DNA of 64,000 bases, taken from the NCBI GenBank assembly GCA_038845865.1, contig JAWBQJ010000001.1, positions 372,001 to 436,000 of the forward strand, written 5' to 3'. This stretch comes from Desulfurococcaceae archaeon (GTDB taxonomy: Archaea; Thermoproteota; Thermoprotei_A; Sulfolobales; Desulfurococcaceae). Within the stretch, counting starts at the first letter, position 1. Each line of letters opens with the position of its first letter. The notes below the pieces were generated by a model. It saw only the letters and a list, made by a program, of their open reading frames with translations. It ran no database searches and was not told the origin of the DNA. Below, piece after piece: positions 54,608 through 63,912 of this stretch. Both the position numbers and the translations under genes were made by a program.

Positions 54608-55740
54608 GGTCTTACCTCCAGTTCGTTGAAGTCCACGGGTAGGGCTAAGCCCTTCACCACCATGTACACTCCTATATACGCCTCTACTCTATAGATATTA
54701 CCTCTCACGAGGTTTAATTTTGTATCTAAAACGTCCACGCCTCCCGTAACCAGGGACTTTACCTTGAGTGTGCCCTTAAACGGAGAAAAGCACTCATAGC
54801 GTAGCCTATCCACGTCAATATCCCGCTTTAACTCGGTAACTTTAAACCCTGCTTTCATGTTGAGACTGTTGCCAAACCTCGATAACCTTGTAGTGTCCAT
54901 CGTAACTGCCCGGTCGACATCTACGCACACTTCCCTTAAAATCGCCTTAACGTATTCCAGGTCTACGAGCATGACATCTTCTAATTCTTTGACCCTGCGC
55001 CTTTCGATGATACCGCGTTTCATGGCAAGTTCTAGGACGCGCTTTCTCAAGCCGTATTCTGGCGTTCTGAAAACGGCCTTGCCCCTATATGCTGGAAACA
55101 GCGTATCAAGGTCTAGCTCATTACACGATACGTAGTCTGCAATAGCCCTCCTAGCTTCCCTACCCAGTTGAAGTACCTCCTGGTCTAATACCTTTACGTG
55201 AAAGCCTCTATTTCCCGAAAAGTAAATCTTTATCTTGCTGTATCCAAAATCCTTCTCGAGGACGTCTACAAGCCTTAAAGCACTATTCCATGCCTTCACA
55301 ATGCACATCCAAGGCAAAGAGAGGTACTCTACGGGTTTTTCGCCTTGAGGACACGCCCCTAATACTGTATCGTAAGCCTCGCCGGACTCTGGGCAAATCC
55401 ATATCCTCTTATTACAACCCTCGTACTTGTCGGCATCTATATCGAAGAGGAGCTCTGAACCCTCCCAAATCTTATTTTCCATTATGTCAGCGTCGGGTAC
55501 AGCGTACAGCGCGGAGGAATGATAGAGGTGTAGGGGTGTTTTAACCGTTGTTATGTACTCGTAGAGTGCGCTCATATAAGGAAAAGCCAGGTGCCTAATG
55601 TAAGCTGCGTCTTCTAGGCTTTCAAGCGCGATTTCCCTTTTGTGGAGATCGCCCGGTTCCTCCAACGGCCTTTGACTGTAGTATTCGCGTATAATTTTCC
55701 TCAGAAAGGCTATTTTACTAGTCTGTTCTCGGGGCAACAT
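54604..55740 (-). CDS. priS: DNA primase catalytic subunit PriS
   Basis: About 378 residues. Catalytic aspartates are in LLFDIDADKYEGC; the zinc motif follows (C and C in CNKRIWICP, then ACPQ and WMC), and the nucleotide-binding SGNRGFHV is clear. It synthesises primers with PriL. I place the start at ATG 55740 (LPREQTSKIAFL); the open frame extends to 55773, deeper into the PCNA gene. It overlaps the PCNA end by 23 bases and the GINS start by 4. Confidence 0.93.
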   Translation of the reverse strand: MLPREQTSKIAFLRKIIREYYSQRPLEEPGDLHKREIALESLEDAAYIRHLAFPYMSALYEYITTVKTPLHLYHSSALYAVPDADIMENKIWEGSELLFDIDADKYEGCNKRIWICPESGEAYDTVLGACPQGEKPVEYLSLPWMCIVKAWNSALRLVDVLEKDFGYSKIKIYFSGNRGFHVKVLDQEVLQLGREARRAIADYVSCNELDLDTLFPAYRGKAVFRTPEYGLRKRVLELAMKRGIIERRRVKELEDVMLVDLEYVKAILREVCVDVDRAVTMDTTRLSRFGNSLNMKAGFKVTELKRDIDVDRLRYECFSPFKGTLKVKSLVTGGVDVLDTKLNLVRGNIYRVEAYIGVYMVVKGLALPVDFNELEVRP

Positions 55741-56464
55741 AGAACTGCAACATGCCCCCATGAGGTAATTCATACGCCATTCTGAGTGGTGTCTCCACGC
55801 CCAGGCCCAGGGAAAGTGTTTCCGCGGCTTGAGAAGCGATGGCGATTTCTATTAAGTAGTCGACGGTGTACTTCGACCGGGCTTCACCGGTAGACTCGTA
55901 TTCTATTAGGGCGCCCGTAGATGCACTAAGCACTACTTCAGCCTCCGCGATTTCGCCCTGCGCCTTAATGTACAGTGTACCTTTACCCTCGGGAGCGTAC
56001 AGTTCTATAGCATCGCTTACTGGTTCGAGTTCTCTCACTATGTCCTTGAACATTTTGGGTAAGATTTTACACCTAAATGACTCCTCAAAGCTTATTTCGG
56101 GCACTTCCTGGTACGATAGCTCTATGCTCGGTAATATAAATCTCCTTGAACCCCTCCCCTCCAAGTATACTCCTAGCTTGCTCTCTCCTAGCACTTCTAG
56201 TACTAGCTCATCTCCCTTCCTAGCCCGCCTAAGTATTTTTGCAAAGTCCTCCATGTTTACTCCGATGACTATTTCACCAGGTACTTCGAGTTCGTAGAAC
56301 GCGTCTCTAGGTACGTAGAAGTCTACGAGTGCTACACCGGAAGGGTCCATGGCCCGCAATCTAAGGCCGTCTTCCGAGATCTTGAAGCTCGCCTCTCCGA
56401 CTATTCTCGATATCGCGGTGATCGAGTATTTCCAGATGACGGCTTCCCTAAATTTAAGCTTCAA
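55718..56464 (-). CDS. pcn: PCNA sliding clamp
   Basis: 248 residues, full-length clamp monomer. The N-terminal FKISEDGLRLRAMDPSGVALVDF, the interdomain connector, and the C-terminal LRMAYELPHGGMLQFYVAPR are typical. Crenarchaea often encode several PCNA paralogues; only one is in this window. It is the first gene of the PCNA-PriS-GINS replication unit. Confidence 0.95.
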   Translation of the reverse strand: MKLKFREAVIWKYSITAISRIVGEASFKISEDGLRLRAMDPSGVALVDFYVPRDAFYELEVPGEIVIGVNMEDFAKILRRARKGDELVLEVLGESKLGVYLEGRGSRRFILPSIELSYQEVPEISFEESFRCKILPKMFKDIVRELEPVSDAIELYAPEGKGTLYIKAQGEIAEAEVVLSASTGALIEYESTGEARSKYTVDYLIEIAIASQAAETLSLGLGVETPLRMAYELPHGGMLQFYVAPRTD

Positions 56465-56518
56465 CTAAACCACCTGAAAAATCTACGTGGTTGTCGTTAT
56501 TAAAGCTATGATACTGGG

Positions 56519-56863
56519 CTACTCGTACTCTCTCCAAACATGTCCGCACTTAACACACTTGTAAAACCTTGTTGGAGGCTCATCAGCAGCCCTTGTCTGC
56601 ATCACCCAGTAGTATGCTTCATTCGCACCACACCGCTTACACGTAACGTCTCTAGTTACCGGTAGCGTCGATTGGTTAACTTCGTTTTCGAGAACGACCG
56701 TTTTCTCCTTAGTGCTGTGCTCTATCTTTGAGGATACCTTCATTGACGCGTTACCCACAGCTTCTTCTCTATAACCGCACCTGCTACATGTCAGTACATT
56801 CCTGTTTACCTCCTTTTGGGGTCTCAGCAAGCCCCCGCACCTCGGGCAGAACCTGATCATCAC
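56519..56863 (-). CDS. tfs: Transcription elongation factor TFS
   Basis: 114 residues with two zinc ribbons: CPRCGG...CSRCGY (N-terminal) and CKRCGANEAYYW...CVKCGH (C-terminal). The C-terminal ribbon keeps the acidic DE pair (TRAADEPPTRF) needed to trigger RNA polymerase transcript cleavage, so this is an active TFS and not an inhibitory paralogue. It overlaps the upstream hypothetical gene by 4 bases. Confidence 0.93.
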   Translation of the reverse strand: MMIRFCPRCGGLLRPQKEVNRNVLTCSRCGYREEAVGNASMKVSSKIEHSTKEKTVVLENEVNQSTLPVTRDVTCKRCGANEAYYWVMQTRAADEPPTRFYKCVKCGHVWREYE

Positions 56864-57231
56864 TTATCACCTATGCACTTCTCACTAGTTTCCACGATGA
56901 GCTCTACGTCAGAGGGGGTTATTAGCATCCTTTTCTCTAGCATGCATAGAACGGAATTCACTAGGCTACAGTACTTATGCTTTACCGTTAACTCGTCGCC
57001 GCCTTCGAGGACCTTAAAGGGGAAAAGGCGCATCGCGTACTTGTTTTCGGTGCACGAAACCATGTATGTGATCTCGCTGTATGTGCGCATGTTTTTCTGC
57101 AAGTACTGGTTAACGTCGTAGCTAAGTAGTCTGAGCACTACGAATTCCTCTATAAAATCTTTTCTATACGTGGCAAATACTCCATAGTAGTTACCCATGC
57201 CGTATACTAAGATCCTTGATTCCTCCTTCAT
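56860..57231 (-). CDS. Hypothetical protein between rpoL and tfs
   Basis: 123 residues, not recognised; alpha/beta, four cysteines not in a metal motif. It lies 5 bases after rpoL and overlaps tfs by 4 bases, so it is translated with core transcription genes. This suggests a role in transcription or replication, but only by association. Confidence 0.6.
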   Translation of the reverse strand: MKEESRILVYGMGNYYGVFATYRKDFIEEFVVLRLLSYDVNQYLQKNMRTYSEITYMVSCTENKYAMRLFPFKVLEGGDELTVKHKYCSLVNSVLCMLEKRMLITPSDVELIVETSEKCIGDK

Positions 57232-57236
57232 CCTTC

Positions 57237-57521
57237 CTAATCCTGGCTAAATACCTCTTCAACAGCACGCTTAAACTCCTCGATTCCGCTTTTAAGGCGC
57301 TCAATAATGTCCTTTAATACCGTGGACATATCTGTGCCCTCCTTTACGACAAAAATGAACTCCATGATGTTTTTTAATGGATGAGGGATTCTGTAAGCAG
57401 CGTATTCTACGGAGGGGTGACGTAAGGCCTCTTTCATTAAGAGATCGCCTAGCGTGTGGTCTTCGCCGTATATCTCGAGTACAAGCTCCTTCTCGGTCTT
57501 CGAAACGACCTTAACGTCCAT
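57237..57521 (-). CDS. rpo11: RNA polymerase subunit Rpo11 (L)
   Basis: 94 residues. The family core EIYGEDHTLGDLLMKEALRHPSV...YRIPHPL is clear. It forms the assembly platform with Rpo3. It is the first of the Rpo11-hypothetical-TFS unit. Confidence 0.93.
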   Translation of the reverse strand: MDVKVVSKTEKELVLEIYGEDHTLGDLLMKEALRHPSVEYAAYRIPHPLKNIMEFIFVVKEGTDMSTVLKDIIERLKSGIEEFKRAVEEVFSQD

Positions 57522-57558
57522 TTAAGCAACCCCCATCGTAACTATCAAGTAATCATAG

Positions 57559-58176
57559 TTACTTTTTAATGTTTTTCAGAAAAATGTCTAAGGCTGTTCT
57601 CCAGTCTACCACGAGAACGTGCCTTCCATCCTCCGATCGTTTCAATATGTTCAAATCCGCGGACAACCCCACCACGCCCTCTAAGGACATTTCACTCAGA
57701 ATGCAACCCGCTATAATGTAGTACCTTGTCGAGGTGTTAGCCGCAAGCCTGGTTGCTTCGGGGTTCAAATCGGCGATTCTCTCGGCCAGCCTCAGGATCT
57801 CCTCTAGCGGGGCGTTGGTAACTATGGAATCTTCATCACTTAAATGCTCAGCCGTGTAGTTCATTCTCCTGAGGATTTCCATTAAAAGTTTCGGTGGAAA
57901 GGTCTTGCGGATCATTTTCGCTACTAGGCTGATAGGGTATTTTCGTAGCGCCGCTTTACGTGTTATTTCTTTTAGCGGACCTACTAGCCTCTTCACCTCG
58001 ATCCAAAGATCCTTTATGTCCGATTCATACCCGTGGGCCTCAAGTAAGAGGCCCCTACCAGTTAGCTGCATCGAGATGTAATTTATGGAGGGCATACGGT
58101 CTTTGAGGAGCTCGTAGAGTTTTAAACATTCGTCTTCCTTACACGGTACGTAAAACCTCCTCTTAATTAGTGGCAA
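57559..58176 (-). CDS. DUF2067-like conserved archaeal protein
   Basis: 205 residues, resembling the archaeal DUF2067 family (function unknown). The N-terminal basic segment (LIKRRFYVPCKEDECLKLYELL) and KAALRKYPISLVAKMI are characteristic. It lies 4 bases after the exosome subunit Csl4, an association that may hint at RNA metabolism. Confidence 0.65.
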   Translation of the reverse strand: MPLIKRRFYVPCKEDECLKLYELLKDRMPSINYISMQLTGRGLLLEAHGYESDIKDLWIEVKRLVGPLKEITRKAALRKYPISLVAKMIRKTFPPKLLMEILRRMNYTAEHLSDEDSIVTNAPLEEILRLAERIADLNPEATRLAANTSTRYYIIAGCILSEMSLEGVVGLSADLNILKRSEDGRHVLVVDWRTALDIFLKNIKK

Positions 58177-58180
58177 GCAT

Positions 58181-58744
58181 TCACCTCAAGACGTAAAGGT
58201 ATTCCGCTGCAGTTTTTCTCTTTTCCTGCTTACCGCAGTTTTTGCAGACGAGAGAACCCGATGTGTGCAGGTACAAGACCTGCCCGCAATTACTGCAGTA
58301 TGCGAGTATTATCCCCGTCACCGGCTCCCTTATAGATAAGAGATACGGTGGCGTGGAGTTGAGTACCTTGGCTTTAACTATGTCACTCGGCTTTACATAA
58401 TCATAGATGTCCACGACATACTCGTTGGATACCTGGGAAATGTGTAGCAAGCCAATAGCGTTCGACCTGGTGTTTTCTGCGGCATATATTCTAATTAAAG
58501 CCACATCTTCGCTCACGCTTTGTACCAAGCCCTCTACTAGAGAGCCTTGCTTTATCGTTAGATCCTTTCTCGTGACGGTCTTCACCTGGAGAATCTTCTT
58601 GTACTTGTCAAAGACAGCAAGTCCAATAACCATGGACCTTAAATACCCAGTTCCGTCGACATAAACACCTGTAGCCGGTATCGCCTCCTCTTCAACGGCC
58701 ACTGGTTCACCGGGTACGACAAAGCCCATGCATGTTTCACCCAT
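58181..58744 (-). CDS. csl4: Exosome RNA-binding subunit Csl4
   Basis: 187 residues: an N-terminal beta domain (GFVVPGEPVAVEEEAIPATG), an S1 domain (GSLVEGLVQSVSEDVALIRI) and a C-terminal zinc ribbon (YCSNCGQVLYL...CKNCGKQ). This is the cap subunit of the archaeal exosome. It overlaps the METTL5-like gene by 8 bases. Confidence 0.93.
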   Translation of the reverse strand: MGETCMGFVVPGEPVAVEEEAIPATGVYVDGTGYLRSMVIGLAVFDKYKKILQVKTVTRKDLTIKQGSLVEGLVQSVSEDVALIRIYAAENTRSNAIGLLHISQVSNEYVVDIYDYVKPSDIVKAKVLNSTPPYLLSIREPVTGIILAYCSNCGQVLYLHTSGSLVCKNCGKQEKRKTAAEYLYVLR

Positions 58745-59384
58745 AGCGCTTAGTTAAGCCCAAGAGTACTACTTTCACCCTATGGACTCTTCTTCTGTGC
58801 CTTGAGTAAATCATAGGTATTTCTAAGTTTAATACTTCAAACCAGGTTATATCGAGTTCCATTGCTTTGCTCATTTCTTCCAGTACCTCTAAGAAACCTC
58901 TTGAATGCTTGTGTAAACTATAAACATTACGGGCGCTTCTCAAAGCGCTCTCCAAGAACTTTAAATCTAGCCCTCTATTGCGTTTCACCACGCCGAAGGG
59001 AGGGTTCATCACAACTGTGTCTATGTTATTCAATTCTATCGACGCTGCATCACTCACCACGGGTATAAGCTGATGGGCCATTTCCCGGAAGCCCTTGAAT
59101 AGGATACTCTGCGCGAACGCCAGTATCTCCTCGTCTATGTCAACGCAGACCGCTCTGCGCGAACCAGCTAGTAACGATGCGGTGGCGAGTATACCGTTCC
59201 CACAACCCAGATCCGCGACTGTGGCATCGTCTATGGAGTTTTTCAATAAAGCAACCCATATCATGTGTGCTGCCACGGAAGTGGACGTGGGGTACTGTTC
59301 AAGGTGAGCTTTATATTGCTTACGCACCGCCTCAAGCGAGTACGGGGTGAGAGCCCTTTCGAGATCGGCCTTGCTAGTTATCAT
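58737..59384 (-). CDS. METTL5-like RNA N6-adenine methyltransferase
   Basis: 215 residues, Rossmann methyltransferase. SAM motif DLGCGNGILATA and the adenine-N6 catalytic motif NPPFG. The sequence matches the archaeal relatives of METTL5, which methylates an adenosine of small-subunit rRNA. Same-strand neighbour of Csl4 and Dph2. Confidence 0.82.
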   Translation of the reverse strand: MITSKADLERALTPYSLEAVRKQYKAHLEQYPTSTSVAAHMIWVALLKNSIDDATVADLGCGNGILATASLLAGSRRAVCVDIDEEILAFAQSILFKGFREMAHQLIPVVSDAASIELNNIDTVVMNPPFGVVKRNRGLDLKFLESALRSARNVYSLHKHSRGFLEVLEEMSKAMELDITWFEVLNLEIPMIYSRHRRRVHRVKVVLLGLTKRYG

Positions 59385-59402
59385 TAAGGCTCTAATAGCG
59401 CA

Positions 59403-60431
59403 TCACCAGGGGTAAAGGTACTTATCGCTACCGGTGAGTAACATTATGAACTCTCCCGGAGTTAACACTGGTTTATGAAAGTCTGCGAGGTCATCTATAG
59501 GCAACCTAGGACAGCTCGTCACGACGTAGAAGTCCAGGTTGAGCGCGCTGTCCATGGCTATTAGCCTATCAAGTGTCAGATAGCTGGAAGCCACTTTGTA
59601 GACTCTATAGCCTTTATCTAGAGCTAATCGCTCAATGTAGCTACTAAGAGTAGGCCGGTACTGTCCAGGCCTCGTACCTACTACTAGTCCGACCCTGTTA
59701 CCTGTCGATTCCCTAGCCTTTAGAACGGCGTATAGCCTTTTTCTGAGCACTTTATGCGCCTCGTTACTGGCCATTAACAACCTGTTCATGTACGGGTCTA
59801 CCGCTATAACCGGCCTAGAGGCTACGAGCCCTAAACCGATGGCATGAAATAGTCCTCCTGCGATCACCACGTGCGCGTCGGCCTTGCTTTCTAACGCAAC
59901 TACGTGGGAGTACAAACACCCTAGTATGGGTTTATCCGTGTCATATAAGACAATACCTTTCCTGGCAAGGTATTCTGAAACCTGCTTCTTTAAAAGTGAT
60001 TCTACGAGCGTCGACGAGAGTGCTACTCTTTCAGCGCTCAGGCTTTTCAGCGTATTGTAGAGGCTTTCCAGCAGGTCAGTGCTTAGAGCCCGTTGATAGT
60101 AGACGGGAACGTACACTATCCTCATACCCGGGATGCCTGTACTCTCCTGGAGGAAGTACTCGCCATGGCCTAAGTGTATAACTAGGTTTGTTTTAAGTAC
60201 TTCGGCCTCTTCTACCGGTATATCACACGCACCGTAACCTGGACTGGATGAGAAGTATACCTCCTCAATGCTGAAGGATCTCAGCCGTTCTTCAAGGCAC
60301 GTATACAGGTGTTTAAAGCCATTAGGAGCATGTATCAGAACTCTTCTCGGATTTACTGACCTAACAGCCTTCACGACAGCATCGAATGGTATCACGTAGT
60401 CGTTACATGAAAGTACCTGGCCCAACGACAA
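59403..60431 (-). CDS. dph2: Diphthamide synthase Dph2 (radical SAM-like 4Fe-4S enzyme)
   Basis: 342 residues, three repeated domains. The three cluster cysteines are in GYGACDIP, ILGCLYS and VVTSCPRLP. It transfers the aminocarboxypropyl group of SAM to a histidine of elongation factor 2. It is 10 bases downstream of L10e. Together with the Dph6-like gene at 15 kb it accounts for the first and last steps of the pathway. Confidence 0.92.
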   Translation of the reverse strand: MSLGQVLSCNDYVIPFDAVVKAVRSVNPRRVLIHAPNGFKHLYTCLEERLRSFSIEEVYFSSSPGYGACDIPVEEAEVLKTNLVIHLGHGEYFLQESTGIPGMRIVYVPVYYQRALSTDLLESLYNTLKSLSAERVALSSTLVESLLKKQVSEYLARKGIVLYDTDKPILGCLYSHVVALESKADAHVVIAGGLFHAIGLGLVASRPVIAVDPYMNRLLMASNEAHKVLRKRLYAVLKARESTGNRVGLVVGTRPGQYRPTLSSYIERLALDKGYRVYKVASSYLTLDRLIAMDSALNLDFYVVTSCPRLPIDDLADFHKPVLTPGEFIMLLTGSDKYLYPW

Positions 60432-60441
60432 AGCTCCTTAT

Positions 60442-60969
60442 TCAACCTACTGGGGGAATACCGGGCTTGAGCGGCTTTATGACTATTCTACATGGTAGCG
60501 GTAACTTTGAAGCCGCTATTTTAAGTGCCTCCTTGGCCGCGTGAACGTGGTCCTTGAATACGCGGACAATCATTACCTCTTGTCCCGGGTACACTCTAGC
60601 AGCGGTACCAATGGGCTTTCCGAAGGCTAATCTCATACCTTCCTGTAGACGGTCTGCGCCTGCAAACGCTAGCATCTTGTTTTCGCGGATAACGTGGTGA
60701 GGATAAGCCTTAACCTTGAGGAAGAAGTTGTTTTCACCTAGCTTCTTTGTGAGGTTTTTGAGGGTCATCACGCGTGCAGCCTCTAGTGCGTTATGCCTGA
60801 TTTGCCCCGCCTCTTCGACTATTAGCGTGACCTCGTAGTCGTAATCCTTGTGAATATCACCCATCTCGAACTTCGTTACCTTCGGTGGTGGAATGCCGGG
60901 AATGTACTCTTTTCGAGTGTAAGGTGGCCCGCCGAAGTGGGTATAGCACCTAGCTGGTCTGAGCGGCAT
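60442..60969 (-). CDS. rpl10e: Ribosomal protein L10e (uL16)
   Basis: 175 residues, full-length archaeal uL16. [22 protein letters not shown] at the N-terminus and [20 protein letters not shown] in the middle identify it. It heads the unit running to Dph2 and the exosome genes; TATA-like sequence around 61005-61015 on the minus strand. Confidence 0.96.
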   Translation of the reverse strand: MPLRPARCYTHFGGPPYTRKEYIPGIPPPKVTKFEMGDIHKDYDYEVTLIVEEAGQIRHNALEAARVMTLKNLTKKLGENNFFLKVKAYPHHVIRENKMLAFAGADRLQEGMRLAFGKPIGTAARVYPGQEVMIVRVFKDHVHAAKEALKIAASKLPLPCRIVIKPLKPGIPPVG

Positions 60970-61069
60970 GTAAACCCCCTTGAGTTATCACGTTACTAAA
61001 AGCCTTAAATAGCTTTAATAATTCACAAACACCTTTAAGAAGCCCCTAAATCCTAGATACTATAGTGGT

Positions 61070-61135
<66 letters not shown>

Positions 61136-61154
<19 letters not shown>

Positions 61155-62155
61155 CTCTCATAGCGCTGGTCGCTACTCTGAGGGTCCTTTAAACCAGCTA
61201 CTAGCCGGTCTACAGCCTCTCTTATTCTCTTTAACTTGTTAAAGCATATCTCTCTTAGCTCGGTTTCGGGTGCAACGTCCCTTAGCCCTCTAAAACCATC
61301 ATCTGCTGAGACTAGGTCTACATTTAGACCAGCGCGGTTGACTATTTCTTTCAGTATACCGAGGAGCTCCTCTACGGGCTCTACCTTCATGCTTTTACTG
61401 CTCGCGATTCCCGGCGCGAGCTTCTTGGAATGAGCCTCCAGTAGTTCCCTTTCAAGCACTTGGACGTTTTCGCGCGTACCGTAAAACTCGAAGTTTACAA
61501 CATCCAGCTCCTCGACGGATACCAGTGTTCTAAACAGAGGCTTTGATATTCTGCCACATACATGTATTCCGCGCTCACCCGTCACGCCACTGTATACGTA
61601 GTCCAGGTAGTCTGCAATGTCTTCTAAGGCGTACCCTAGTAGTACCTTTCTCGCACCAACAACCACGGAGAGCATAGGCTCGTCCACGAAGAGGATATTG
61701 TAGCCTAAACTAGCAAGATATTTCAGGTTGTTCTTGACATAGGCTGCAAGCGACTCCACCACCTGCTTATCGCTTAGTGCAGTTGCCGAAAAATCCTCCG
61801 CCTTAGGTTGCAGTAGTATGTTGCTGGCAAGCGTAAAGGCGCCCGTTACGGGCGCCCTTAAGTACTTAAACACGCCTTTTGAGGCTTCGACAAATAGCTC
61901 TGCTTCCCAGATCTCGGGTTTCAGCTCAGGCGGCTTTTTGAGGCCTTCCATGTCTTTGACCAGATACATTCCACCAACGTCGTCGAGTATCCCAGCTTCA
62001 ATGTAGGGTTCCAGGAACATTCTCACAAAGTCCCTTAACTGGGGGTACGCAGGCGCGTTAACACCCGATTCTACATAGCCCTTTACTACGAGCTCTACAG
62101 ACTGCGCTTCGGGCTTAAATGGAAAACTACCCACATGGCTTACCCTCACGTGCAC
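61136..62155 (-). CDS. Core MetE-type (folate-independent) methionine synthase
   Basis: 339 residues covering only the catalytic, zinc-binding half of MetE and lacking the N-terminal folate domain. Such core enzymes take the methyl group from a corrinoid protein. Homocysteine-zinc ligands: H and C in GIHVCGRIS and E in NFEFYG. The last ligand, normally the Cys of PDCG, is Asp here (SADDGFRGL). VDEPMLSVV and HVGSFPF at the N-terminus are typical. A corrinoid protein gene starts divergently 94 bases away. The C-terminal codons lie inside tRNA-Leu. Confidence 0.82.
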
Positions 62156-62249
62156 GGGTGGCCCCCAGCACCCTTTTATACTCCCCTATATCTACTCTGG
62201 AGTTTTAAGCCTTCGAGGCCATTATGTCTAACAATGCGAGGTAACCGCC

Positions 62250-62915
62250 ATGAACGCGCTAGAGGTAATTAAGCAGTGCCTGGTAAACCTTGATAGGGAG
62301 TGCGTGAAGCTACACGTAAAAATGGCACTGGACTCTGGCATCACCGCATCGACCATAGTCTTATCATCCATGTCAAAGGCCATGGAGGAGGTTGGAAAGC
62401 TGTATGAAACGGGGGAGTACTTCATCGCAGAGCTCTTGGAGGCAGCTTCTATATTTAAGGAAATAATGGGCATTTTAAGACCCCGCATAGCCGAGGAAGT
62501 ATCAGCCCTCAAGCACGCGAGGAGGGCTCGAATAGTAATTGGGACGGTAAAAGACGATATACATGACGTGGGTAAATCCCTGGTGTCAGTCATGCTAGAA
62601 GCAGCCGGCCACGAAGTCGTCGATCTCGGCGTGGATGTCCCGGTAGAGAGGTTTGTCGAAGCATGCGAAAAGTACAAGCCCGACGTCCTCGCCATGAGCG
62701 CATTGCTAACTACTACTGCAAAGTACATGAAGGCCGTAATAGATGAGTTGAAAAAACGAGGCATTAGAGACAAGGTGAAGATAGTCGTCGGTGGAGCAGC
62801 CGTGACGGAAGATTTCGCCAGGGAAATCGGCGCGGATGGCTGGGCCCCGAACGCCGTTGAGGCCGTTAAACTAGTCAACAGGCTTATTGGTCAAGTGCCG
62901 GGTAATACGGGCTGA
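62250..62915 (+). CDS. Corrinoid (methylcobamide) protein, MtaC/MtbC-type
   Basis: 221 residues: an N-terminal helical cap domain (1-90) and a Rossmann B12-binding domain (about 92-215) with the signature GTVKDDIHDVGKSLV (D-x-H-x2-G, His the lower axial cobalt ligand) and VVGGAAV. It carries the methyl group between two methyltransferases. Neighbours are a core MetE and MtrH, one of each partner type. ATG 62250, divergent from MetE; the end overlaps the convergent MtrH gene by 25 bases. Confidence 0.92.
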   Translation: MNALEVIKQCLVNLDRECVKLHVKMALDSGITASTIVLSSMSKAMEEVGKLYETGEYFIAELLEAASIFKEIMGILRPRIAEEVSALKHARRARIVIGTVKDDIHDVGKSLVSVMLEAAGHEVVDLGVDVPVERFVEACEKYKPDVLAMSALLTTTAKYMKAVIDELKKRGIRDKVKIVVGGAAVTEDFAREIGADGWAPNAVEAVKLVNRLIGQVPGNTG

Positions 62916-63823
62916 GCGAAGAGCCTCTGTACCTTTTTGAGTAGCCCTTTAATCGGGTGCTCTTCCGGTAACCTGATACCCTGCCTTCTAAGCGCATATC
63001 CGAGTAGGCCATCTACCATCGCTAAAACCGGTGTAACGTACTTTACCCTACCAAGCGGACCGATCATTACGAAATCCGCCCCCATCATTCTCAAGTACGC
63101 GGCAGAGCCTCCGTGGATGCCGTAGAGCTCATCCACGGATACCGTGCTCTTGGATACTGAGCCCAGCGCATTGGCTGGAGCACATCCAGCTGGTTCACCA
63201 TACTTCGACTTGAAAAGCCTTAGCGTCTCTCCGCATATAGCGATGCTACCCGGATCTAGCACCACGAAATCCGCGAAGAACAGTTCTACGCCTGCATTCC
63301 TCGCAAGCGGGATGAGTCTCTCTTCTAGTAGCGCTATTCGGCTTTCAGGCTGTATGTACTTGTAGGGGTCTCTGGGATCAAATGCTATGATCACGGCCTT
63401 TTTGAGCTTACTTTCTCGGAGAGCATCAAGCTCTTCGGGAGGGCTATTAACGTACAGCCCATTCGCGATTGCGTATTCTCCAAGGCCCAGCTCGCCCGCT
63501 GCCAGGTAGCTCTTTGCCCGTACTTCCGGGCTCGGAGAGTCGATGAACACGGGTATGTTGAACTCCCCTAAGAAGGAGAGGATCTGGGAAGCTGCTTCTA
63601 CTGAAGGAATCACGGCATCTACGCCTAAGACAAGCTTATACTCGGAGGTGATCGACAAGGCCTCTTGCAGCTTCGTAGACAACGCGTTTCTATCGAAGTC
63701 TCCTTTAGGGCTTAGCAAGCACTTATCTCCGTGGTAGAGTATCGTTGCAATTACCCACGTGGGGCCCTCTCCCACTAGCCCGCCGATCTTGTACTTGCCT
63801 ACTGCGTAAAGCATGCTACCCAC
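62891..63823 (-). CDS. MtrH-family methyl-tetrahydropterin:corrinoid methyltransferase
   Basis: 310 residues, TIM-barrel of the MtrH family (subunit H of tetrahydromethanopterin S-methyltransferase), which moves a methyl group from N5 of a tetrahydropterin to a corrinoid. Visible: GGLVGEGPTWVIATILYHGDK at the start, GVDAVIPS, FIDSPSPEVRAKS, GCAPANALG and GADFVMIGPLGRV. No other mtr genes adjoin it, so it is not part of the methanogenic Mtr complex. The start is GTG 63823 or the ATG three codons on. Confidence 0.85.
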   Translation of the reverse strand: MGSMLYAVGKYKIGGLVGEGPTWVIATILYHGDKCLLSPKGDFDRNALSTKLQEALSITSEYKLVLGVDAVIPSVEAASQILSFLGEFNIPVFIDSPSPEVRAKSYLAAGELGLGEYAIANGLYVNSPPEELDALRESKLKKAVIIAFDPRDPYKYIQPESRIALLEERLIPLARNAGVELFFADFVVLDPGSIAICGETLRLFKSKYGEPAGCAPANALGSVSKSTVSVDELYGIHGGSAAYLRMMGADFVMIGPLGRVKYVTPVLAMVDGLLGYALRRQGIRLPEEHPIKGLLKKVQRLFAQPVLPGT

Positions 63824-63877
63824 TCGTTAAATAGGCTCTTACGCGGCGGCAATTTATGCTTTATAACTCTTCTACAA

Positions 63878-63890
63878 GTATTTTTAAGTT
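63878..63890 (+). promoter_or_regulatory. TATA-like promoter of the last partial gene
   Basis: A GTATTTTTAAG element about 30 bases before TTG 63913, consistent with a leaderless or nearly leaderless transcript. Divergent from mtrH. Confidence 0.4.
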
Positions 63891-63912
63891 AACGCCAGCG
63901 GGGGTCATAGAG

